NCBI GenBank assembly: GCA_011033025.1
Contig: WFMF01000494.1
Coordinates: forward strand, 1-64,000
Direction: 5' to 3'
DNA length: 64,000 nucleotides
DNA from: Beroe forskalii
Lineage: Eukaryota > Ctenophora > Nuda > Beroida > Beroidae
Under the pieces are notes generated by a model that saw nothing but the letters and a program-made list of their open reading frames with translations, was not told where the DNA came from and made no database searches. The position numbers were made by a program, and so were the translations under genes. This document shows positions 23,858-36,600 of the stretch, one piece after another. Positions within the stretch are counted from its first letter, which is position 1; each line of letters opens with the position of its first letter.

Positions 23858-24468
23858 GTGAGTTATGTTCAACTATCATCATTCAATGTAAAAACAGTTT
23901 TATAACAATGTATACAATGATATACGCTTAGTATCTTACTGGCCAGTTAAGATTGTTCAAGAACAATTGCTTTTCGTCCATAAGGCCGGTCATAAAAAGG
24001 CCAGTTAAAAAGTTTAAAAATATAACAAGATTAAGGCCAATAGGGTATACGGTGTAGACGTGTAGTGTCATTGTATCCTATTATACATCAATTACAGATT
24101 GTACTATCTTTGTCCTACGTTTTAGGAACTATTGTGCGCGCTTGTTCTAAGACTTTTCTGTGACTTTTCGGAGAAAGGGCGCGCGCAGCGCCCGAACAAA
24201 CAGGGACGCATAGCATGTGAAACTGACAATGGTATCTTAAACTTATGAAATCTTGATAAGTCGAAATATATGAATTCATCATGCTAGCATGCATCTATAC
24301 ATCTATTATGCATTGATGAAAATAAGATGCAATACTGAGTAAGATTTAAACACGAATGCGGCAATGGTTTTGCAGTAGTACAACTATAATTATAAATTGT
24401 GAATATCCTTACTTTATGTTGTTGTATTCGTAGCACACTTAAAATTCTATGATTTTGTCACTTTGCAG

Positions 24469-24619
24469 GCTTGCCGGAGGCAGTGAGGAAACGTCGCTGG
24501 AAGCCGTTATCGGACTGCTCCAGAAAATGTCGTCTCGGAACCAGGGGGAAGTGCGGAAACTCCTCGACTCGTTCATTCCTCAGGAGATTGAGGACGAAAG
24601 GGAGGAAATAGCTGAGTAG
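24469..24619 (+). CDS. Acetyl-CoA carboxylase last exon G, second copy
   Basis: Identical to 13467-13617. It begins [20 protein letters not shown] and ends EEIAE and TAG. The reading phase matches exon F'. Introns between F' and G' differ from the first copy by scattered changes while the exons do not. Confidence 0.8.
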
Positions 24620-26008
24620 ATGATAAATATTACTCATACTCCTTGACACCATGAGCTTGAATATATTGAAATTCGTGAATTTTATATCCTATTTTTGGTG
24701 CTATGAATTGACTAAAAACCTGAAGGACTTAACCTGGTCCTCGGCGGACCCGTCGGGAACACGGGTCTCTGTTGATCCACCGCGTACTTCATTCCTTAGT
24801 CCGCCATGTTTTAGCCATAAACTTATGATTATTTCTTGCTCTGGTCGAGGAATTTTCTTTATGATAAACTTTTTAGAAATTACGTAGAAAAAAGTACGCT
24901 CCAATTAAATATATTGAGTTTTTTTGACTTAACCAACGTGCGTAGCAACAGGTCTTAATGTACTGACTTATATCGATTTTAACCTCAACTATTGGCTTGA
25001 AAATATGTTGAATTTATGTCATCACATTTTGACTGTGGTTGAAGTATCAGCTTTGTTTCTCCAAGCTAATCAATCTAGTTAAATAGACTGTTCATAAGCA
25101 ATTTTTGGTCAGTTTTTTAATGTATTTGCTACATTCTAAAATAACATTGTCAGTGTGAATTGGCCACTTGAAGTTGATGAATGTCTCGCAATATGACCCG
25201 AAAACACCCATCTAACCATTGATTTAATTACATATGTGAAGGATCCCATATTCCATATAAATTTCTCCAGATTAACTATAAGTATTGTAACTTTATAATA
25301 GATCAATTCTGGGCAATTATTGTACGGTGCTTAAATCATGACTTATAATTTCTTATCAAAATTTCGCATTATAACATGAAAACCTTTTTTACTATTTATT
25401 AGACCCCGTCAATTGCCAAGTGAGTTGGGCTAAATGACTAATATAACTGGGGTGTCAGTTTTTGGGCAGTATTCAGAATTTGCCAATTCCAACGTATAAG
25501 TGACAACATTGCAGAAATAGATCATGATTATTAAACTATCAAATATCAAAGATCTTAGATTTCATTTTTGATTGTATTATCTTATATCATAAAACTAGAA
25601 ATATTTATGTGCAGCGAAATTTGAAGATTTTATTGGAAATACCTTATTTTCGCACCCCATAAAATTTTGGTATATGACGTCACCATCTTAGCAAGGGTAA
25701 TATTGAAAAAAAATTCCCATATTTTTTAACCCGCGAAATTTCGATCTCCACTTCAATTATTGTCGAAAATGAATATGAATATGTCTCGTTAGGTACCTTA
25801 GTCTCTCTTGATAATCTTTTAAGAATTGTAAAACTCAATAACGATATTTATTGTACAATAAGCGAAAAAATGATTTTTTATTAGATTTCAAAAATTAGCA
25901 AATGAATTTAAGACCACGAAACTTAAAGTGTTTCATTTCAGATTTTGAGTGCAATATTATTGAATTAAGTTATTGTTTATCAATATGATTTCAGAAGATA
26001 AGTTAACT

Positions 26009-26212
26009 TTAGGGATCGTTCACACATTAATCAATTTTTGGGCATTTTTTACCCCCCCCCCCTCCGTAAGTAAACTTAATAATGGCCAATCCCCCTCTTT
26101 GGGCGAATATTACGTAATCATGGCCTAACCCCCCCCTTATTTTTTTTCGAAAATGATAATCATTTTCTAAACATATTGATTAGATTTATTATAATATGTG
26201 AACGACCCCTTA
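26009..26212. mobile_element. Small terminal-inverted-repeat element with TTA flanks, copy 2
   Basis: Counterpart of 14949-15151 at the same position in the second block, with the same ends and TTA flanks and a slightly longer C-run. Confidence 0.65.
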
Positions 26213-27284
26213 TCCGTATCTGAAAAGGTTGATACATGTTATTGATAGTGATACATATCTATTATCTGTGAATGTGATATAAACAATATATTATATAGAA
26301 ACCTTTGTAATTATAGTGTTGTCTTTTGCGTGAAATTTTGATGAATAACACCACTTTGTAATTTAAAAGTATTTGCAGTACAATGAGATTGAGAAAACGT
26401 ATCGCAGGCTTTATTTGAAATTGATCTTATAAAGGATGGAAAAACAGAAAAGAACGATACGGATAATACGGGTAGGTATAAATTCAGGTGTCTCTAACTT
26501 TTGTAGTGCAATCGTGGCACTTACTTTGGGCAAATACAAAATCTACAATGTACAAAAATATAATGTTAATGTTATCAATCTCGCCATTTAATTTTAATCA
26601 TAATGTATTGCCTAAGAGTCTATAAGACTTCTAATTCGGCTTTCGCTAAACTACGTATAATATTAATATTAATCATATCAAATTCAATATGCATTATACA
26701 ATGAACTTATTGCAGTCGGCACCTTGTCAATGTGTGATAACATTAACTATAAGAATCAGTAACTCGATTGATGAACTTTCAATATTAAATTTATTGTGAT
26801 GTGTATGTCTATTGACATAGTAATGACTATTATGATACAGTGTGAACTTTTGTGTTTTGATACAAGTTAAACTTGTATTAAAAAACTCTAAACCGATGTG
26901 AGAGAGTCTTACTTGTTCTTGATTACGATTGACGATGACTATGAGGGGTCGTTTTGTCAGACTGCGCGTTGCCTGGCTACCTTCGCGCGCGCCCAGACTG
27001 GGAGAGTCCAATAAATTTATTTCTTTAGAGTTTCAAAAAAACCGCCATTTGTACGTGCGTGATATCCCTGTGTGATATCCCTGTGTGTTGCTCTAACCAG
27101 ATCCCTACCTAGTACCTCCTTAGCGCGCAACAGTGTTGCGCCATTTTTTCCGAGTGTTGCGCGCAACGCAAACAGTGTTTGCGTTGCGAGGCGCGCTTCA
27201 TCATTCCTCGTAGGGAAGCGCTGCCGCTCGCGCGTACACACACTTATGCGGGCTTATGAACGCACCGCGCAACGTAAACAGTTG

Positions 27285-27362
27285 CCCTAACCAGGACTCT
27301 GCTCTGGTTTAGCGCAAGGAGTGCGCGGCGCGGCAACCGTTTCGCGACGCCCCTGGTTAGGG
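27285..27362. mobile_element. 75-bp ccctaacc-ended miniature element, copy 1
   Basis: Begins ccctaaccagg, ends cccctggttaggg, with the core aggagtgcgcggcgcggcaa. The ends are inverted repeats. Three further members occur in this window in both orientations. Confidence 0.6.
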
Positions 27363-27401
27363 TTGCTCTAACCAAATCCGCTAGTTTTACGCGCGCGCGT
27401 T

Positions 27402-27475
27402 CCCCTAACCAGGGGTGTCGCGAGACGGTTGCCGCGCCGCGCACTCCGTGCGCGAAACCAGGGCGCTGGTTAGGG
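27402..27475. mobile_element. 75-bp ccctaacc-ended miniature element, copy 2 (inverted)
   Basis: Begins cccctaaccaggggtgtcgc and ends gcgctggttaggg. The core ttgccgcgccgcgcactccg is the inverse of copy 1. It lies only 39 bp from copy 1, making an inverted pair. Confidence 0.6.
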
Positions 27476-28351
27476 CAAGCGCGCCGCGCGGCGCCTTGCT
27501 CCAAACCGCGTTTCGCGACACCCCCCAGCAAAACGTTTCAACTTTTTAGCTGATCTCAGCTTCCAGTGGTCCGATTTGTGCGCGGTTTTTTGCATTTGAA
27601 CGGTAATTGTCCCATTAGAACAGCGCATAATGCGCTACTTCCTATGTTAACTAGAAGTGCATGCAAATGCATAAAATGCATAAAAATGCACTCCGATTGT
27701 TATCCTCTCGGTGAGTTGCTTGCGCAGGTCCCGTTCTGACCAATCCGCGCTCTTCTACGCGTCACGTGATTTATGCTCTCCTCCTCCTGTGTTGATGATT
27801 GAATAATTGATATCGATACGGCGCGATGTTTCGGTTTAAAGTTACCGCCGTATCTGATTTTGTTACCTCCCAAGCTGTGAGATTCACGAGTGAATGTAAT
27901 TAACCCGGCTAGGCTAACATTCGAAAATATTCACTTTTAACGTATTATCGTGACGTAGTATGCCATGGTGTATCCTTCATAGCTTCATCATCATGATAAC
28001 ATAATCCAGTTGCCGGTGTATACTACTTTTAGTACTGATAACTTTGTAATACTACCTTAACATACTACCAAACACGCAATACTAACTACTCAACAACTAA
28101 CAAAATCAAGCAAAACACTTCAAGCAAAACTTCAACCCAAAAGGTACCGCAATTTCAAAGTGAGCAACATCTGCAGACAATAGCCCAATGATTGATGAAT
28201 GATCAGTACGGTTAACTTTATTCGCTGACATACAAAATTATAACGAATCGCAAATGTACACAATGACAAATATTGGAGAATTGATATTGATAAACAGCTG
28301 GCGAAATTGAAAGTTATAAGAATAGTCGGATCAGGGCGTACTATCATTATC

Positions 28352-28451
28352 NNNNNNNNNNNNNNNNNNNNNNNNNNNNNNNNNNNNNNNNNNNNNNNNN
28401 NNNNNNNNNNNNNNNNNNNNNNNNNNNNNNNNNNNNNNNNNNNNNNNNNNN
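28352..28451. other. Assembly gap (100 N)
   Basis: A run of exactly 100 undetermined bases, the usual placeholder for a scaffold gap of unknown size. Confidence 0.98.
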
Positions 28452-28974
28452 AAAAAAATATCAAAAATTTTATCTGTCAAAAAATCGGGGGAAAATCTTT
28501 TTTAACACCAATACAACACCACTACTTTCATACAGTCAATAAGAACCAAATTCAAGAATATCAAGCCCACCACATCTGATCGCACACCAAGGATGGATTG
28601 CAGGAGTTAGTTAGGGGAAAGGGGTGTGTTGTGAGAAGTGATAGGTGTTACATGTTCACTGCCACTCAACTTGGGTTCAGGTGCCGGGGCTAGTCTTCTG
28701 AGGAGAGCCATCCAGTCCCATTGTCAAACCCACAAACCCTGATTACTTTAGCAATCCATCCGAGGCAGGCGAGCAGACATAGTATAACTCAACATCCTCA
28801 AATTTGATTGTATAAAGTAGTGTTGTAAAGTTTAAAACAGAGAGGGGTAAGGGGGTTTTGCCCCAAATTATTGGATACTGCTTAATCCAAGACATCTGTT
28901 ACTCATCAGGTAGCAACTCATTGTCTGGTATTGCCCTACCCCCTCAAACGTGCAAATCGGAATGACATGATATC

Positions 28975-29145
28975 TTGTGACTCACTAGAAATTGAGTCAC
29001 CAGGTAGTGACTCACTAGCTAGTCACAGGTGACTCACTCATCACTAGTCACTACCTAGTCAGTCACAAGGTAGTGACTCACTAGCTAGTAAGTCACTAGG
29101 TAGAAACTCAATAGCTAGGGAGTCACTACCATGTGAGTGACATAC
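28975..29145. repeat. Short-word repeat of gtgactcactagctagt
   Basis: About 170 bp of overlapping agtcac, tgactcact and ctagctag words in both orientations, giving dense small palindromes. It is simple low-complexity DNA and not coding. Confidence 0.7.
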
Positions 29146-29808
29146 ATTGCATTCGTTACCAGCCAATATAATAACCTCTTTGATGTTGCAGTTGAACATA
29201 AGAATTAAAAACACTACAAGCAGAATGCTATTGTGTCATATCTGTGTTATATAATACAAGTTAAAATGCTCATAACACTTAAAGTGACAGTTGACTTGAT
29301 CTTTCGTTAAAGTTTGACCAGATGGAGCTTGAACAAAGACTAATGATGAACTTAAATCCTGAATGAACTTGAAGCTTAATCAAACAATTTTGTAACCATC
29401 TGTTGGTTGGGGGAGTGTTGGGCACAGCCACAAGTCCATGTGCCACAGTGTTAGCTTTCATTAAACCATATTATTTTTGGTGTCTCATTATATTTGAATT
29501 TAAAAGAAATCTTTCTTTAAGACATCAATCTGCAAGACTTTTCTCATTATGATTTGTTTGGATCTTCCTAGAACTCTGATAAAGGTATCTCATTTCAATC
29601 CAGTCAAAGAGTTTTTGGAAAGTTTTGTGGCTTGACTGTACAAAGAAGACTGTATTTGTATCCCAAAGATAATCATTTCCAAATTTATATTAAATTAAAT
29701 ATATTAAAAAAATGCCCTACAGCAACACAATTCGATAACACATCATTTGTGCAATTGTGCATCATTTGTGTATCATTCTGAATACTTATATAATTGTAAT
29801 TAGCTTGC

Positions 29809-29880
29809 CCTAACCAGGGCCCTGGTTACGCGCACGGAGTGCGCGGCGCGGCAAGCGCTATCGACACCCCTGGTTAGGGG
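29809..29880. mobile_element. 75-bp ccctaacc-ended miniature element, copy 3
   Basis: Begins ccctaaccagggccctggtt and ends cacccctggttagggg, with the core cacggagtgcgcggcgcggc. Same orientation as copy 1. Confidence 0.65.
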
Positions 29881-29984
29881 AAGTAATTAGCTATTAGGTA
29901 ACTGTTGAGTGTTATTACCAAAATAGCTATTAGCTATTTTAAATATATTTTGATAATTTTGCAAAATAAATTGCCCTGATCATT

Positions 29985-30063
29985 CCCCTAACCAGGGGCG
30001 TCGCAAAACGCTTGCCGCGCCGCGCACTCCGTGCGTGTAATTTATCCAGGGTCCTGGTAAGGG
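29985..30063. mobile_element. 75-bp ccctaacc-ended miniature element, copy 4 (inverted)
   Basis: Begins cccctaaccaggggcgtcgc and ends gtcctggtaaggg. Its orientation is opposite to copy 3, about 105 bp away. Confidence 0.65.
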
Positions 30064-30521
30064 CAACCCGGCCCTGATCAAAGCATTGATTCTACTTGTC
30101 GACGACGCGAATCACGTTGCCCGCAAAGGCCAAGGTGACTTCCAAGTGTGTATGTGGAACGTTGCAGTTGCGCCGCGCGCGCGCGCGCGAGGGTAGGGTA
30201 AAATTAATCCTGCGACGCAAGCGAATTCACCTAACCAGGTGCAGTGCTAACGCCGCGCGCAAAAAGGGCTCTGGTTAGATTTCTTTTTTCCTAAGCCCGC
30301 ATATGCATAGGTGTCTATACGCACTTTCCAGTTTTCAATATTTTTACAATGCAACCCCCATTGCATTCCTTAAGCCCGGATAGGTGTTGTCTAATGCACA
30401 CCTTTATTGGAACATATTTTCCTTTTCTATTTCATTTCACTAGACTAATATCTCATAAAACTCTCAACAATTTCTCAATTTATCAAAAATATTGCTTGTT
30501 CATTGAAATTTGAATGTTCTG

Positions 30522-30755
30522 AGGCGGCCGTAACGTTCGTCGATCGATCGATGGGGTTGGTCGGTCGATCAACTCCATTTGAAAGAACAATGTGTTTTAC
30601 TGGTCCCTAATGACTTATATCGTGTTTAAATGAGCAACATTTAGTTGTTTCCCTACTAGCTCAAATATTTTCCATTTAAAACACATCAGTCGATCAAATG
30701 AAGTTGATCGATCGACCAATTCCATTCGATCGACCGACGAACGTTACGGCCGCCT
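30522..30755. mobile_element. 234-bp inverted-repeat element with aggcggccgtaacgttcgtc ends
   Basis: The first 60 bp and last 55 bp are inverse to each other: aggcggccgtaacgttcgtc versus gacgaacgttacggccgcct, continuing through runs of gatcgatc. The interior is AT-rich and non-coding. I could not see a clear target duplication. Confidence 0.75.
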
Positions 30756-31239
30756 TATGCATTATTTTAATCAATTGGGTATGGGATTGGAGATGGTTTA
30801 ATACCATCATGCTTACTTTACTTCACTTTATTTCAATACTATAAAATACATAAAACTATCAACAATTCAATTTTCTAAATTATGTTGTTCATTGAAATTT
30901 GAATGTTTGAAGTGATTGATCATTTCATTGAATCATGGACACTGTTTTGTGAAATGAGTGTTGATGTCAAATCAAAATTTCTTATCTTTTCTTATCTTAT
31001 CTCACCTTTCCAGAGAATGATCATTTAATCATTCTAATATGAAATCAAAGCCACACACTTGATGCAACTATTCAACTTTCAGTCTCAAGAAACAATATCT
31101 CTTCAGGAACTCCACAGTCCTCAAAGTGTAACACAATATCTCAAATTTGAATATGGTAAAAAGCAGTTTTGTTAAGATGTAAACTTTGAATATTTTAGAA
31201 AATTGAATTAATGGAAACCTGTGTTCAAAGGTGTGGCCT

Positions 31240-31344
31240 ATGTATAGTACATTGGTTGATCAAATGGAATTGGTCAATTGATAAACTTTATTTGATCAAC
31301 TATAATATTGCTTAAATTCAACCATTGACCAATGTACTATACAT
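31240..31344. mobile_element. 105-bp inverted-repeat element with atgtatagtacattggt ends
   Basis: The two 17-bp ends are perfect inverses (atgtatagtacattggt and accaatgtactatacat), and a second inner inverted pair surrounds tgatcaaa. It is a miniature foldback element with no coding capacity. Confidence 0.7.
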
Positions 31345-31399
31345 GTCAACTGTGTTTTCGAGTGGAAGCTATTGTTTTGATATATTGCAATGAAGTTTG

Positions 31400-33535
31400 A
31401 TGGTTCAACACCATAACTTTTTAGGACTGGTTGAATGTGGGACAATATGATGATCTAATTCCCATGGAATATCAGTAGTATAGAGGAAGGAAACTTGATA
31501 TTTTTCAAGTTTTAAATCATGTATCATTTACTAGATTATCATTGCCTGCACATAATCTCATAATAATGAAATTGATCTTATTATTAAATATTTCTGTGCA
31601 TATTTGATCAGTCTAAGAAGCAAATATAATTGCATATACATTATCTACTATGACAGATAATTGATATGTAACCCCTCCCAAGTCAGGATAAAATGTCAAA
31701 CAGAGGTCCAGCTTATGGATTGTCAAAAGAAGTTCAAGACAAAATAGGTTATTTCAATTTGAAAGTTTTTTACCTACTTACCTACCAAAGAAAGATTTCT
31801 TTTTAATTCAAATACCTACCATATACAGTATTCATAAAAATAACATTGTAATCACACTTTGTGAGCTGATAATGCCCAAGCTGAGAAAGGGGATTTGTAC
31901 AGTTCTCAAAGGTGTGATGATGTTATTTGGAATAAGGATCACAGATAAGAGCAATTTGAATACAAAATTTTTATGGGACAAAATCATCCATATGCAGCTA
32001 AAATTTGCTCTCATTGAATATGAGTGTTATGAAGCTTGAAGGTTTGTAGGCATTTACATGTAAAAGTGGTGATGCCATACCACAACATACATGGTTAAGG
32101 AAACACCATGGAAAATTTGAGTTGGATGATATATGGGTTCATTACCTCTTGAAGGACGTATGTAGTCACAGCTGAGGCCAAATTATATCCTGGCCAAACA
32201 ACAGCAGATTAAAGATTTAGAGTGCTGGTTCATCAAAATAAATTCTTATTAAAGCTCTTGCATATTATTTCATGATAACCATTTAATGCAGCATACATGG
32301 TTGCTAAAACAAAGCTGGGATGGGAATAATATCAGATTTTGGTAATATTCTTATAGCTCATATCTTATAGCTTACTACTGAATCTCCAGCTTGTTAGTTT
32401 CTGAATTGAATTGAATACAGTACAAATTTCACAGCAAATCATTAATGTACCTTATGCATATTACCATGCCCAATATTGAATTCTAAATTTGGGGCATTGA
32501 TAAAAGATGCAATATCCCAGTACTGTCAAGAGTGGAATTGATACTTTGATAGGTATCAGTAGCACAGTAAGGCAAGACATGAAGCATTAGATATCCTGTA
32601 TGAGTGAACTATCTGCATTGGTAAATAATATCACAATTTTATTTTCAACCATTTTAATGAAGCCGTAAATTGCAGTCAGATATTGTCAATATCTGACTTG
32701 CTTCCTAGTTACCTGCTAATATATTGCCAAATTTAGTGATAGTGTCTTCCATTGCACTGTAGCTGTACAACTACAGTCAACAGTGGTTGGATAAATGTGG
32801 CATCATAAAAGCATCAACACATATCAATAACACCAATAAGTGCATAGTTACGACGTTTTCTCTTGTATTATTCTTATGCCCACCTAATCCCCTGGGGATT
32901 CAGCACATCAACACCTGTAACAAATTTCTTGCTGTAATGTGTACACTCTGTGGCTTTGGTTTGGGTGCTTCACTGAATTTGTAAGATTGCAGACTGAGGC
33001 TATATTGTAGGCTGTGGCTATTGAATGTATTATGTATTGCATTCTTATGTTAAATGTTTCGGTGTCTCCATTTTGATTCATACTTAAACTCTGTTTTAAA
33101 GTGTGTAAAATTATTGCGCAATATTTGAAATTCATCGAAATCCACTTACACCATCCTTTTACTAAAGATGCTCGATGTTGTGTAGTATTACTCATGAGAA
33201 ATCGCATAATGTTGAGATGTTAGAGGAGTATTCAAATATGTGTGTGTATTTAGTGTATTTTGACATGAAATATCTGCACCATTCTCCAGCATATTCTATT
33301 AGGTGTTTATAAATGCCACATAATAATTTGCCGACGGTAATAAGTTGTGCATCACGAAGGGGCTCCAGCCTTATGAAATAGAGTACATACTGTAGAAGTA
33401 AAACTGATCGAAGAGATTTCATATTTCACAACCACGATTGATATACATAGAAGCGTTTTTGTGCTATTTTAACTGGTACTTCCGATTTTTTTGCTATGCT
33501 TTGTCACAATAATTTTTAGGCCATGTCAACTCGAC
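31400..33535. other. AT-rich intergenic DNA upstream of the transgelin-like gene
   Basis: I see no gene. A diverged relative of the 18094-18702 insertion lies at about 32075-32340 (catacatggttaagg .. gtatgtagtcacagctgagg .. catacatggttgctaaaaca). The N-terminal exon of the transgelin-like gene may be hidden here. Confidence 0.4.
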
Positions 33536-33671
33536 AATAATCCCTCTACTTATTACCCCAGATAGAGTCTCAGTACTCAGAAGAGTTAGAAGGGCAGTGT
33601 CTATACCCAATAATCCCCCATTATTAACCCAGATAGAGTCTCAGTACTCCGAAGAGTTGGAAGGTCAATGT
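33536..33671 (+). repeat. Tandem duplication of a 3' splice site and exon start
   Basis: The stretch aataatccc..ttaccccag|atagagtctcagtactc and the following exon bases occur twice with a 71-bp offset (first acceptor before 33562, second before 33633). The copies differ at a few sites. Only the second runs on into the conserved calponin-homology sequence (QCRDWIAAV). The first meets a stop after about 20 codons. Confidence 0.85.
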
Positions 33672-36600
33672 CGGGACTGGATCGCTGCAGTGACGGGGGA
33701 GGGGTTTCCTGATAACGGCACTTTCCACGACGCGCTAAAGGACGGAACTCTGCTTTGCAGGTACAACCACAGCAGGTTGAGGGGTTGTTTGCCTTTTAAC
33801 CGATTAATTTAGTAGTTGAGGGTTTAAACTAAATAACGTGATTCAACGTGTTTAATCAGGTGTGATATTTGAGAGACTTATTTTAAACCGTATTTCGTTA
33901 TGAAATTCACTGGCTACAACTACAATTGCGCTCCTGAAAAGGGAGCACAGTTTCTCAGTTTGTGAGGAGTGTGAGCCTCCGGAAGAATGCCTGTATGCCT
34001 GGGATGCATACCTAATTAAGCACATGGTGACTCGTAGGACAGGAGGGTACTTGAGGTAACTGCGTCTGGTATTCGATATGTGGGAAATACGACAGAACGC
34101 ATGACAAGAATACGCGGTATCTCTTGGCGTGCGCTGATATCTGTTGGTATCTTATTCTAATTCAATAAGAAAGGTCTGTTTATGTTCATCTGCATTCTGC
34201 ACGCCACATTTCAGAAATGCAGCAGCAGTTTTGAACAATGTTCTGGGTGAGCCGAAAAGAAGGTTACAAAAGTAAACCCTTTGGCTGGGTTGGGAATTTT
34301 AGATTGTCATAGGTATTCGAGATAAGTCTAGCTCAAATCATCTAACTTTGAAAGCTTATTGCTTAATTGAAAACATTCGCTCATTGAGGTTTTAGGTAAC
34401 TTTGCCACACATGAAAATTTTACTGGCAATTCCGATGCAGTAGATAGTTGAGTTTTTAAACGCCTACATTGACTTGCTGGCAGAATGTTTATTTTTTAAA
34501 CATTTACAATCCATTCCACTGTCACAAGTCTGTGTAAGTTTTCTCTGCCCCGGTCCTTAGCCCGTGTAGCAACCTGCTAAACGTCACTAGTAACAAGTGT
34601 ACAAGTTACAAGACGTGTAAAACACGCCTAGTCACTAGTTGCAGGTTACATCAAGTGTAGCTCTCAGTGATGTCACTATCATACCTTAGAATGGTGAGTT
34701 GATGACGTCACACTGCCGTATTCTCGAGTGTGTGTGTGACAACTTCCCGTAAAACTGTAACACGTGGAGTGGCAGGGTATTAGCGCCCGGGGCTGAGGTT
34801 GCATGTGGCGAATAGAAGGTTATACGTCATCAAATCACTGCTTGAAAAAACGGTAATTACGTCACTCCAAAAGGCGTATTACTTGTTAGAGTGACTTTTG
34901 GAGCTGCTGATCCTAATAGCGAACTGATGTCTGGGACTGAGCCATGCCGTGTGGTGTCCCGCACAGTTAACAGCTACCTTCTAGTGATGTCATTATCACG
35001 GGTTAGCGTGGACTCTTGATGACGTGGCAGGGTCTGCGGGGTGTGTGATGGTGTGTGGAATGTTGATACACACTGACCAGTGTAGTAGTGGTGTACGATT
35101 AGTAAGTAATACTAACTAAGTAATACTTACTAAGTATCGTGTGCCGTAGGCAGTGTGAAGGTTTAAACTTAAATAATAACGTCTTGCCGCTAATAATATC
35201 AAAGTGGTTACATTATTACAATTTACTGATATAAACAGCTGTAGTAGATAGCAACTAGTTTGTTGGTCTGTCAGTTTGCAGCTACACCTAATTACTGGTT
35301 TATACTGGTTGTAGTTGATGAAAGTTATACGTATGTCAAAAAGGCAACACAGAAGCTAGGGATTCAAATTGCTAAAAAGTCTCTAAACGATATCTTTACC
35401 TCATCTTTACAGCTTAATGTTAGAAATATCTGAACCATGTGTCCATCTCACTTATCACCCTATCACAACGTATCAGAGAGTCTCATCTAATGACGTAATC
35501 TAATGACACACTCTAATGCCTTTTAATGGGCAGGAGGAGGAGGAGGCTGCATTCGCTAGTTGGATTCGAGCCAACAACACATGCGTGGGTGGTGAAGTGC
35601 CTTGAAACAGTTGTGCAGTCTACACTGTGCGGTACTGTGCTCAGCATCAGGTTTCTACTTTTCTAGGAACTGAAAAACTTCTCTGGATTTTAACTTTCCA
35701 TGGTCTGCGAATATTTTCTGCAAATCGCACTGGATATATAAGTACCTACTTTATTTCCACGCACGGAACGCAAGGACTGCAATTTCTGAAATCATTATGT
35801 GCTCCACTCTCAATTTGTTCCACTTCATGAAATTGAAGTACAGCTGTCAGAACTAGCTTCTATCTTTCTATAGTTCATCAGTTTATGTTAAAACTTTAAT
35901 AAGACCACGGTCCATGGCAGTGCATGATCTACAGCAGAGTAGCTGCTTTCTGACACTCCTGTCTCGTAATAATTGGAGAAGTCTGCTTCAAGAATCATGA
36001 CCATACAGGACCATATATTTTTATCTACAAATCACAGTACAGAAGTTCTGCAATCTGATCAATCCTTGTCTTTATAGTTAGCAGGCATGAAATGTATTTT
36101 TCCTATGTTACATGGCCTCGTTTCATGCAGGTATTTGTCTCATTTCTTGGCGGCATGACGCAGACTTGACGCACCTGATTGAGGGAATAACAAAAGTTCA
36201 GTGGTTTTAAACTGGTCTTCAGAAATATTCTGCATCTACTACACACACTCAAGCAAAATGACGTCATACCTTGATCTGGATCATCTACTACATGTCCGAT
36301 TTACACTGAGAATGTGAGAAGCAAATCATTAGATCAACTCATTTAAAAACTTAAAAACATAAAATGACTCTGATTGTCTGATTGTCACAGTTATTGTCAT
36401 TGAAATTAGAGGAATAGTCAATACTTTAATTCAACAGGGTGCATCTCAAATCCAAGAGTCAAAGTATACATCTTACCAAAGGGTTTTTACTTCTGTATAG
36501 AGCAGTAGGTGTACCACCAGCTAAGCACCTATCTTGGAAATTGATGGGTCTATGATTTATTGCCCTCATGTGAGACGCATGTACTGTTTTCTGCACTGTA

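Larger units (their letters stand above)
21735..27012. repeat. Large duplicated block, copy 2
   Basis: Near-identical partner of 10985-19141 without its three insertions. It carries ACC exons F' and G' but none of exons A-E, so it cannot by itself encode the enzyme's C-terminus in frame with the rest. Homology ends at gagagtccaata. Confidence 0.85.
27013..28351. other. GC-rich intergenic stretch with palindromic small elements
   Basis: The sequence is rich in gcgcgc and gcaacgc words, unlike its surroundings. It holds two members of the ccctaaccaggg family (27285-27362 and 27402-27475) and short aatgcata repeats near 27660. No gene recognised. Confidence 0.5.

Noticed and set aside
28132-28579. 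Open frames spanning the N run
   Set aside because: They are open only because undetermined bases hide stops.
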